64,000 nt of DNA, from the NCBI GenBank assembly GCA_015143295.1, contig CM026571.1, positions 30,470,505 to 30,534,504 of the forward strand, in the 5' to 3' direction. Shown piece after piece: positions 10,848 through 22,800 of the stretch. Both the position numbers and the translations under genes were made by a program. This DNA is from Tetracentron sinense. Its lineage: Eukaryota > Streptophyta > Magnoliopsida > Trochodendrales > Trochodendraceae. How positions within the stretch are numbered: the first letter of the stretch is position 1; each line of letters begins with the position of its first letter. The notes beneath the pieces were generated by a model. It had not been told where the DNA came from and did no database searches. It worked only from the letters and a program-made list of their open reading frames with translations.

Positions 10848-13800
10848 GTCAGTTCTAATCCTTTTATTAATGTAATATAGATAGGAGGTTCCGGATGTCA
10901 TTGAGGAAGTGCTTAAAAGATAGTTAAATATTATCATTTTGTTATTGTGCTCTTAGTTTATACTTTATATACATCTTAAAATTGCAGATTGGATGGGATT
11001 CTGTCATGAGAATGAGTGTGGATTTGCGGGATCTCTTTCTATATGAGGGATTTTTGTATTATAATCCTCTTCTTCTTGTGGTGAGTTTGAGCGTAAACTA
11101 CTTCAAACATCTCATCATTTTGAATTGGTGCTGGATTCTTTCAATTTCTATTAACACCTTTCTGGTTTTGATGTCACAGACTATGATGGTTTGGCTTTGG
11201 GGAGTGAATTTATGGGTCTTTACTCAGGCTAATGTCTGTTACACAAAAATATTTGATCTTGATCAAAATCATCTCACACACAGAGAAATATGGAAGGTAT
11301 GACATTCACAACATCTGGCTGATTAGTCAATCATGTTTGCATCCTCTCATCTTTTCAACTTATTAATTGATGTTGTTGCCTTTCAATACTTACTGTATTT
11401 ACAGTCAACATGTTCTTGCATATTGTTCCTGTTTACTATTAAGACTAGCTCGCCACAATGGCACACAAAAAGAGCTCCTTTTTGATAAATTGAGAGGAAA
11501 AATTCTCTAGTCATTCCTATTCCCTTCAAATGTGTTCCTACTACAGACCGTTTTACCTTCAAATATATAATGCTGTGATACTTCCCGATGCAAAGCAAGA
11601 GAAACATATGGTATAGCTTTTCTTGGCGGATTGCGATAAAAAGGGCTTGAATGTTAAGGCCCAACAAATTAAGTATTCTCAAGGTAAACATAATACTAAG
11701 AAGGTCCTGAAGAAGGCTCTAAAGCATTTGAGTCACACTGCAATGAATATGCACATGGTCCACAGATTCGTTGGCTGACTCTCTCCCTCTCTTTCTCCCG
11801 CTAGATTGATACTATGATACCACTAGTAAATTTCTTGGGAAGAATAAAACACTTCAAGTGAGATGTTGAATCTAAAAATCTTTACAATGTCCGTGCCCAA
11901 ACTGAAGCTTCAATTCTGGGAAAAATGAGTACTGTCAACAAGTTTTGACATTTTGAGGGACTCCCCTCCCCTCCCCATAGTCATGATATCTTGTGATTCA
12001 CTGAAGATTCTCTGTGCTACTTAATCATTGGCTTTCTTAAAGCAATCTCCAATCACCGCTTTTTCCTAAGACAAAACCTAAAGAATTTGTATTTGCCATA
12101 TGGCATTGATTATATATGAAAATATTTATACAATGACCAAAATCTTGTACTGCTTGTCCTGTTTAACTTTTCACCATAATAAATTATGACAAGTTTAATA
12201 CTTGTTTATACTTTAGTCATAATACAGATATATTCCCAAACTAACTTCTAATTTCTATGTTTGCAGTGTGCCACTTGGATGACAATTATTGTCCCAACTA
12301 GCATGACATCGTACCTTTATCTTTACTCTCACGGAGAAGTATCATTGGCAGCATCACAACCAGTGTAATATCTGCATCCTCTCTTGATAATTACTGATAA
12401 GATCTTTTGGTTATTATCTGGCTTTGTTTCCCTTCACTATTAATATCTGATTTGCTGCAATAGTTTACATTTGATTTATTCTGGGCTGGTTCGAGTGTAT
12501 CTCAATTGTAACTCAATCAGCATTTCAAAAAGCGTTCTCTTGGTTGTATGGGTAAGCACCTAGGTGCAGACATGAAACTAAGTGACAAGGTGCTTGTGCT
12601 AATAGTCTCAAGGTGAAATCCTGGATTTTGATGCAGGCCTAGGTGAGACCCAGGTGGTTTTCTACAATTTGTAGTGATTTAGTGGTCTCAACCATAGTTA
12701 CCAATGTGAGAAGCGAAAACGAGAAGCGGGAAGCAAGGCTCAAAAAATCCCTAGGAAGCGGGAAGCGAGAAATTATATAGGTGCCTCATTCTCATTATAT
12801 TAGGATGACCAACAAACCTTAAATTTTATCTTACATGATATATTTGTGGAGAAGTAAGTGTCTTACATCCTTAAGTTTCAATCCAACGATACTTGCTTAG
12901 GATCTATGTCGTAGGCTTTTGACTCGGGTCTATCACATCACATCCTAAATACATAACCCCCTTAGACCACAAAATAGAACCTGATGGAAGCGAGGCTGGG
13001 AAACGAGCTTCCCACCTTGTACATAGCTTCCTGGCAACTATGGTCTCAACCACAAGATATTTGCTCCATCAGAAGGAAAATATTTAAGGTTATGAAAGTG
13101 GGGGTCCAAAAAGCAATCTCATGGTTTCTTCCTTTTGTGAAATGTTGCAATGCTCTTCCGCAGAGAGATTTATTTTGTTTGGAAGGATCAGGGTAGTATG
13201 GTCCTGCTACTCTTGGACACTCGTGTTGGCTAAGATTCTAGCCGTAGATCATTTTGTTTCTAGTCAGCACTTTGTTTAGAATAAATGTACATATAGGCTC
13301 ATGAAGAGCAAGCTTCAATGATTGTTTATAAGGTGCCTCATAGCTAGTGAAGTTGAGTTTATTTCTTTACCCTTTCTACTCTCTTGTGTATACTGTATCC
13401 CCAGAAAAGATTTTGGTTTGTTCATGGGGTGGTCGGTTGTCCCTCTAGATCAAGATTAATTTTCTTTTGAATATCCTTGTGTTTTTTTGGGGTACATGCA
13501 AGGGGAGAAGCATAAGTCCTTGATCCAACCAGTACTCAGACCAGACCTGGAGTTGCTGAAATCTCATCTCCACATCCGTCATTTGATTTTTTGTGCCTCA
13601 AGGGTGCACAATTTTTTTTTCTTTTTTTTTGGGGGGGGGGGGGGGGGGGGGGGGGGGCGGGGTTCATAATTATAAACATATATTTCATATATGAGATATT
13701 TATTTGGAACTTTTTCAAAAAGTCGTGAATTATTTGCACAATTTGCAACATTTCGAAATAGTACTTTTTTAATTCCAAAAGTTGCGAATACTTCGTGAAT

Positions 13801-16800
13801 TAAACGTTCAACGAAAAAGTTGGGATTATTCGGGACTTTTTGAAAATATTGGAGAACTTAGTAACTATGCCCACAATCAGGAGGGCAGATTGGAGCAACC
13901 ACAATCCCGAATCAGTTGAATGCCTCGATTGAAACTTTGTGATTTCAGGTGAATCTTGTGATTTCAGATTTCTCCTTGGCCAGGTCAGTCTATCTTCCTA
14001 TCTCTTTTCATTCCTCTTTCTACATCTCCTCTTTGTTGCTTTAGTAGGGGATTGGAGGGCTGTGAGGGGGTGAAGTGGTTCGGGAATAGTGAGAATTTTG
14101 TCGAAGGTACAATGGAAGGAGGAGCTTTAGAATCCCTATCTTGTGGAGAAAAGAGATCAAACAAGGCATTAATTCAAGTTCCCAATGCATATGATCTCTC
14201 AGTGATATCTATTGTTCCTCTAGCTGTCTGTCAGAATGATCAATCTTTACTCTTTAGAGCATGGGGATTTCGGATTATTGGAGCTCCATGAATCCAATAG
14301 CTATCTTGAGGATCCTAAGGATTTATGATCTCAGAAAAACATTTTGAAGATCGATTGTGGGATGGATTGAGGAGTTAACTAGGTTATTGGGATTTTCATT
14401 CGATGGCTTTATGGAGGAATGAAAGCCCTTTTCCAAGAAATAGAGAAGGGTGAATAGAAAAACTGAAACTGTCTCGCCTATAAGTGCGAAGAAGGGAGAA
14501 AGGAAGAAATTTCTGAAAGAACTTAAGACACTGCTGAAAGAACTTATGAAATTAGAAAAAGGAATTAGTTATGAAGGGATGTTGGGGCCTGGGGGAGAAG
14601 GGGAAAAGAGTGAGGAAGAGGATGGGTAATAAGGGCAAACAACCTTATCATCGAAGTACAAGTCATCTACTATCTGTCTACAGGATACTAAGTTGAGGTG
14701 ATGCAGGACCATGTAATCAAGGAGGTTTGGTGTCCCCGTGTTTCTACTTGGGTTTATAAAGTACTTCAAATGGGATTCTCGTAATTTGCAACAGAGATCA
14801 GATTAAGGTGTTGGACTTGGAATCGGGGAAGTAGTTTGATCTTCTGTCGAAAGTTGGTTAGAGAATTTTTAGTAGTTCTTTATAGGGGTTTATGGTCCAA
14901 ATGCAGATCTAGAGTTTGTGATTTTTGGCAAAGAATTGGACCATGTCAAGGCCATATGGAATCTTCCTTCATGTCTTGGTGGAGACTTTTATTCTTTTAA
15001 ACCTTCTCACGGGAAAAAAAGGGGGTTCCAGGAGGACTGCAGGATAGTTCACTTTAGTGAATTTAGGGATAGATGTGATTTGATCGATAGTCCGCTATAT
15101 TGTGCTGGAATTACTTGGTCTTTTCAGGATAGTTCGTTGCTTAGCAGATTGGCTAGATTTCTGTTTTGCACTGAGTGGGAGGAAATGGTTCTTGCAATGT
15201 TCAAATTGGCTCTTCCTAGACCGACTTCAGATCATGTCCCCATTTAATTGGAGCATTTGGGGTAACGAGAGCAGGTTTGAGCCCATGACGATCTGTAATC
15301 GACGGGCCCGAGGGGTGCCACGAGGATATGTGGGTGAGAGCTATTTTTTGTTAGGCGATTGAGGAAGTGTGGAAGAGTTTTGGGGTTTGCCTCGTACCAT
15401 CTTTGGTTATAATACTTTCAAGGGGGTCGCTGTTTAAAACGGCGTACTTTTGCAGTGTTACGTATTATACATTTATCCCCACACGTACAATACACATATT
15501 TTTACCGTACTTTTACTGTGTTAAACGTATGTTTTGTATTAAATGATTGTTATTAGTTAATATCATGATTTTTATTTATTTATAATTATTAATTATTTTT
15601 TAAATTTTCCGTATTTTTGCCCTTTATTTGCTGTACAACATCAGTACTTCCTGAATGGATCATTGTTGTATAATACCTGTTCCCGTACTTGGTAACTATG
15701 GTCATGACCAGATTGAAGGTTTGGGATAGGGAGTTGTTTGGTTTCCTTATTTCAGAAAAGCAAAGCCCTTTCGTATTTAGCTCAACTTTATAAGAAGGAA
15801 GACTTTTTGGCTTTACTTGAAAGTAAAGGTAAGAGAAGAGCGGATTTGAAGGAGTATCAAAATCTATTTCCTCAATGAGGAGGTATTCCCAATGCCAAGA
15901 AGAGGGCTAATCACATCTCTGTACTGAAAGTGGGGGTTTACTGCTTGAATATGGAAGAGGACATTAGAGTGGAATTTTGTTAAATTTTATGAGACTATAT
16001 GAGGAAAGGCACAACTTCAGACCGAAATTAGATCGTACCATTTTTATCAAATATCAAATGGGGATAGGAATGGGCTCGAGACTTGAGAGTCCATTCCAGG
16101 AGGAGGAAACTCTAGGGGTTATCAAAGGAATGGTTGGTAACAAAGCTCCTAGTCCTAATGATTTCTCTATCTTCGATCAAAGGTGTTGGTTCATTCTTAG
16201 AGAAAACTTCTTGAAGGTGGTGGATGAGTTTCATAGGGTGGGGCCTTTTGATCAGGTTTTGAATAGCACTTTCATTGCCCTTATATTGAAAATTGGGGGC
16301 GGGGGGGGGGGGGGGTGCTTAGGTACTTAGATTTTTAACCTATTAGCTTGGTTGGTAGTGTCTATAAAATCATGTTTAAAGAGTTTGCTTGTAGACTAGA
16401 GTTGGTAATGGATTCTATTATTTCTTCTCCGCAGGGTGTTTTCCTGAAAGGGAGACGAATATTGGATGAGATCTTCATCACCAATGAATGTTTGGATTTA
16501 GGATTAACATCTGGTAGGGGATGGATCTTGTGGAAGCATTGTTTGGAGAAGGCCTACAATCATGTTAATTGGGCGTTCCTTAAGTGTTTAACTAGCAGAT
16601 ACCCCGTGCGATGCACGGGTGTGAATGAAAAAATAAAAAAATTATTCAAATAAATAATTAAAAAAAAGTAGAATATATTAAAACAATCATTAATAAGTCA
16701 ACTTACTTTTTCTCTACTAACCTTTTTAGGCTATGACTGACTGGTAGAAAATACCTCATCAATCCAACTGTTTGGATTAGCATTTGAAATGCATCAGATT

Positions 16801-19800
16801 ATCAATAGAAGCCAAAGGCATGTATTCCAGCGGTATGGTGATCATGATAGTATTGGAGTTATGGCATTAGAAAGAAACTACATCACTTAAGCTTACAAAA
16901 TAGGGAGACCAAGTCCCAAGATTCATCATACTGGAACCCAAGTTACCATTTTAATCTACATTAGATTAAAGATTTGAACTCTCACACTGTCACATATCTA
17001 GTTGCAACGAATATACCATCCGGTCTCTATTTTCTCAAATGAAAGAAAATGAAATCTCGAAGATTCAATTCAAATCAATATAATAAGTAACCACAAAAAT
17101 CGAAAGAAAGCAGAAAATGGATCAATATAATAGGCAACACCAAAAATCGAAAGAAAGTATAAAATGGAATGAACATAGCAATCAAAAGAAGAAAGGAAAA
17201 GGCGAAAAGCAGACCCGTGCGATGCACGGATGGTGTAAATAAAAGAAAAAAATAGAAAACTTCAAATGTACATTAATAAATTATAGAATCCATAAGAAAT
17301 CTGAGTAAGAGCATAACAAAATACCTTGAGCTATGAAACCAAGAAAAATAATGGAATGTGGAATATCAATACCGGGACTCTTATAAGCTGCTTGGCAACA
17401 TCTCTGAAGAGGATCCAAAAACTTCAATCCAAGTTTTTGAGAACAGCTAGGCACAAGCTGACCGCATAAACATATGATAGAACAGTGCGGAAAGGATTTG
17501 CCTGCAAAATATGATCCCATCAATTGTGAATAGGCAGCATCAGTGTAAACTGTAAAGAGAAGGGAAGCTACCAGTCCAAATGAGTGCTCTGATATAGGAG
17601 TGGATAGAAAGATGTAAAGACGTTTGGTTGAGAAGATGTAAAGACGTTTTTTTTTTTGGGGGAAATTAAGTTCGAATGAAAATTTTAATGAAAGGGAAGG
17701 GACTGAGACGGAGTGGGAGAGGCTTCTTGGGAAATGGAGAGAGGGAGGTATTTAATGCATGGGAGAGAAGGGACTGTGAAGGGAGTAAAAAAGTTTTTCT
17801 TGGGAAATGGAGAGAGAGAGAATACGAGAGGAGATATCTAATGGAAGGTAAGGGACTGATTGATAAAGAAGTGGGAGGCTTTCTTGGAAGGCAAAAGATT
17901 AGCTCTGGTGGACGGCTGAGCCAAGCACTCGGGCATCCACAAATAATGGGACACAAAGCCATTCATTTTCTCCCCATGATTTTGACTTCTCCCCCTTTGA
18001 TATCTCCCCTCTTTATTATCGCGAGGTGCCCCATTATTTGTGGATGCCCGAGTGCTTGGCTCGGGCATCCACCAGAGCCAATCTTTTGCCTTCTTGGAAA
18101 ATGGAGAAAGAATAAGAGGGAAGATGTGAGATGATGTGTCATATAGGAGAACAAAATTGAGAGCACTGAGGTATGCCACCTCAGCATCCTATTTCTTTGG
18201 TATAGATATAGATAAGATCAGACTTGAGAGAATTAATATGATAAAATAGAGAAAGGAAATGTATTTATTAAAAGGAAAATAGTTTTACACAAATGTCAAT
18301 TATAATTCATATTTAGTCTATAGCAGCAAGAAAACAAAGAAAGTAACACGAACCTAAGTGCAAAGAAAGAATCCCTCTATTATCAAAAAGAAAGAATCCC
18401 TCCAACCAAATTCATAGAAGCTGGTCAGAAGATTATATAATTTGTTAAACTAAGATCTAGATAGGACATATAGGAAGACCAAATGATGCTGTAAGGACAT
18501 ATGGGCACAAATAGTTCACCATGTTCCAATATGAAAAATATCATAAATTTCTAGTCAACGATAGCCAGCACACAAAATTTTTACATATAAATTTTAAAAA
18601 AATATAGATTAGAGACATAAGTTCTTTATTGTAATATAACCCATACAAAAATCATGAAGTAATTGCTTCTAAAATTAATGAGCTGGCCATCTGGTAGCAG
18701 AAAACAATTGAAAAGAATGAAACTCTAACTATATCCTAAGATCAAGTAACAAAGGAGAAACATATTGAAAAGAAAAGCTAATTTTGATATTGAACTCGAA
18801 TATCTTAAAAAAGACAGAACCCTAACCTCTTTAATTTTTGGGATTCTTGATCATTTAAGATAGTCAAGGTAGTTCACTTTTACTTTTGTCTAAGATACCT
18901 ATTCAGCTTCATCTTTGCAACATCAATCTTGTTCTTTGACTTTGAAATGCTATTCTTCAGCAGTGTCTTAGTTGAAGTAAAGTAAAATGCAATGAACAAT
19001 TAATGCTAGCTACTCTAACAGTCTTGATGACAGTTCCAAATCCAACCCTACACATCATTAATGAAGAACACACTTGCCTACTTGAAATCTAACCGTTTCA
19101 TATTGCAAATTAATGGTAGTGGAAGGGGACAAAATTAGCATCTCACAATTCAAACTTAGAGTTTGCAATATGATATGGTTACAAAGTCTCCATATAACCA
19201 GACCTCAGGTAAAGGGGAACCAAGAATGGAGTACAGACTGAAGCTATTAGTATAAGAACAAATGTTATTCTAGTAAAAGTGTAAAACACAAAGTAAGATG
19301 GTGTGAGCAAGCCTGAACCTAAAATGCACCAAAATTTACCCAATAAAGGAAATAAAATAAGGCACTGTGAATGAACATAGACCTATTTGCCTTTCAAATT
19401 TCAAATTTGTGAACATGCATAACTTATGTTATGGAACATCGAATTTTGGGAGCATGGTTATGAACTTAAATTCTTCATAAAAAAGGCCAACGTTGAATAA
19501 CCCAAGTTAAAAGAAAGTTCAAATAGCCTATACTGGGTTTTATTTATAATAGGTGCAATTCCCTTAGCTACTAATTTCCAGTTAGTTTTAAGTGCCCCTA
19601 TAATATCACCTTGTTTAATGAGGGCAACACATTACCGGAACTGTACTAAAAAAACCCTTATGATTTTAGACTTATTAATCAACACTTCCCACAATATAAT
19701 CCAACTGCACAGATGTTATTGTTAGTTCCATTATGATTGATCACAATATGGCCGATGTGAAATTATTGTACATGAAATCCATCTGATCAGTTACATTATG

Positions 19801-22800
19801 ATCCACAAATGTTACCGTTACCTGTAAGCAGTTGATCTTCCTTGAAGAAACTCCACATTGTAAAGGCCTAATAAAAGTCTCCCAGATTTAACAGAGTTGG
19901 GCTTGTTGTACTTGAAACAATGTATGTATAAGAAAGACTACACATAACAAAGAGGGAAGAAAGGAATATACATAAGTGTAGAAAAATTAACTCAAGCATG
20001 ATGAATTGGAAAAATGTTCGGGGATCTTACAGATGCACGATGGTTCTTCAAAGTCCCATATTAGGGGAATTTATGGCCGTATCCAACGGTCCAACCCAAC
20101 ACGAGACTACTTGTTGCACTGGATTAAACTGAAGGTGGCTGTTTGGCTGCATTACAATTTCTGATGACATCCCAACTGTTGGAAAATCGGGCAAACAAAA
20201 CATATTTGAGGGAATTTATTTCTCACTTTAATACTTCTCTCGTCTTCAACCTTTCATTTTAGGAAAGGTCCAGACTCCAGAGCCAACGAAGAGACGTGAT
20301 GGCCAGAGGAAACATTTTGTTTCCTACCGTTCCTCCTCCAAAATCCAATTAATCTTTGAGGCTGTAAATGGGTTGGGCCCTACACTGAACTGGTTCTCTG
20401 TATCACAGCCATATTGACAAGGGGAGTCCCCGGAGACTGCGACAATGCGGACTTTCTGGATGTCTTTGGCATTGGATTTCGACTTTGAGTTATGCCAAGC
20501 CAATTCCATCTCTTTTCTCTCTATACCCTTCCTCGATCATGAGAAAGTTCTTATATGCAACTCTGTTTTCTTCTCCCTTAATAAGCTCGCACCTTCACAT
20601 CCCAATATTATTTCGATCATCCCATGGCCAAAGATTGATCAACATGAACTCTACATAAATCAGCACTCTTTGAATATCGTGATTCAGATGCAAGCTGTGA
20701 TGCATCTTCTAGAACAGATCCACGGCGTCAATATCAATGACATACAACCGATCCAGGTGTAGTACATGCAAGAACACGATCATGATCATAGTGGGACTCG
20801 ATTCAGAAGAAAAAAAAAATCACAAATGGCAAAACAAAAGAAGGTATCTTGAGAGAGAGAACTGAGGGTTTTGGTTGGGGACGAATGATGTGGGTGAGAG
20901 AGATGGGGAGTTTAAATGGAGAGAGAAAGAGGGTTTAATGGGGGGCAAAATTTTATTTTCTGGAAAGGGAGGGGGGTTTCATTGGGGGAAGACGAAGAGG
21001 CAGTTTAGGTTAATGGGGGAAAGGGTTTTGTTTAGAAAGAGAGGGGGGTTTCATTGGGGGAAGATGAAGAGGGAGTTTGGGACTTTCTGACAAAGGTATG
21101 GGTGGCAGTACAGAACCGATACAAAATGTGAGCATGTGAAAGTATGGGTGCAAGTGTGCAACTCATCACATTTTCCCATTTTCAACCAGTTGCTGACAAA
21201 GGTATGGGTGGCAGTACCAGATTGGGTAGAAGAAGAAAGAGAGATGGAACTTACGTGGCTTTGACCGACGTGGCAACGTGAAAAACACTCACAAACACGT
21301 ATGTGTCATTCATAGAAGCAGACAAACTGTGTTATATAGTAGTAAGAAGATGGGTATTGGAGAGGCTGGATGAAGGCTTCAGGCTTGTTATGGATCAATC
21401 TCTTTCTCGACTTTGGAGAATTGGTGTTCATCTGGTAATTTAAGGACTTCATATGGTTTAAGGCAAGGAGACCCCTTCTCTTCATTATGATCATGGAGGC
21501 TTTGGATTGTATGATTAGGAGAGCGGAGGAAGGGTTATTGAAGGATTTTTGGTGGGTAGATAGGGTTTGTTGGCTACTCATCTTCAATTTGTTGACAATA
21601 CTCTCATCCTGTCTGATACATTCAACCTCCAACTTGGCTACATTAGGTGTCACTTTCGATGTTTTGAGGCGGTCTTTGGTCTTAGGGTATTTTTTTGTTA
21701 AGTGTGATGATTGAAGTTGGGGAAATTCCCAAACTTGAGGAGCTTGCTGGTGTGTTAGCTTGTAAAATTTGTCAGTTCTCTTTGCATCTTGGTATGCCTC
21801 TCAGGTACGGTTTCAAATCCAAATCAGTGTGGTTCCTAGTCGTTGAGAGATTTTCTTGAAGGTTGGCCGCTTGGAACTCTCTCTCTCTCTCAAGGAGGTA
21901 GGCTTTCCCTTATCAAGCATGCCGAAGTATTTTGTCTTTGTTAACCATGCGACCATCTATAACTAATTATTAGAAAGAAGTAAAGAACGCAAAGAGACTT
22001 TCTATGAAATTATCAAGTGGATGCTAGAAAATATTTTACTTCTGTTAGTGGAAAGATGTGTGTCGTCCTTATGCGTGACGTGGGTTTTGGGATCCGTTCA
22101 AATGAAGGTAATCTTGCTCTATTAGAAAGAGGCTTTGAGGAGAGAGAGAGAGAGAGAGAGAGAGAGGTCATTGTAGCTAAATATGTGATGGACTTGATGT
22201 TAAACCCTAAGGAAGTTAGGAACTATTATGTGGTTAGCTTATGGAAAGTTGTCATGAAAGGTGGAGTTTCACAGGTCCATCAGATTTAGGATAACATCGT
22301 GGTGAGGTATCAAGTTTTGGGATGACCCTTGTGCGACAATAGTTTGCTTAGAAGTGAGCTTGGCGATACCTTCTCCTTGACATATGGTAAGCAATGTAAG
22401 GTGGCTTCTTGCAATGGGATGTGGAATGGCAAGGTGGTGTGTTTGTTCACTTTGAGAAGGAGCCAAATGATTGGGAGTGGGATGATTTCTTTGGGTTCCT
22501 TAGGTGTCTTACCCCGATGATGCCAAATCCTCTTGCTAGGGTTAGATGTGTATGTACTAGGGACGGTAAGGGCCGATTTACAGTGAGATCATTCTACAAG
22601 GCATTGGTTGACATTTGACAAAACTAGTGTATCCTTTACTCACAAAATCTTGGTATTCCTCGAAGATTGCATTCTTTCTCTGGACAACTTACCTAAGTAA
22701 AATTCTCACTTTGGACAAGAGTCGAGATTGGAGATTGGCATACAGGTGTGCATGGCTAAGGAGGCATCAGTCTAGCACTTGCTCATCAATTGTCTTCTAG

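Larger units (their letters stand above)
16592..21343 (-). mobile_element. Helitron, about 4.75 kb, inserted in the LINE RT
   Basis: On the minus strand the 3' end has the canonical Helitron layout: a 17-base hairpin CCCGTGCGATGCACGGG (16603-16619), 7 bases, then CTAG (16592-16595) and a host T. The 5' end on the minus strand is near 21343, reading CTACTATATAACACAGTTTG, close to plant Helitron 5' ends. The LINE reading [16 protein letters not shown] stops exactly at the 3' end and resumes at 21344 with KMGIGE, so removing the segment restores the RT. Insertion at an A|T site without TSD is expected for Helitrons. No Rep/helicase is visible, so it is non-autonomous. Confidence 0.75.

Noticed and set aside
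13536..13778. Pro-rich minus-strand open frame
   Set aside because: The proline run is just the translated G tract at 13631-13657; there is no other coding evidence.
17676..18134. 152-codon + strand open frame in the Helitron
   Set aside because: It is low-complexity GA-rich sequence running through the inverted repeat, with overlapping open frames on the minus strand; no protein domain is recognisable.
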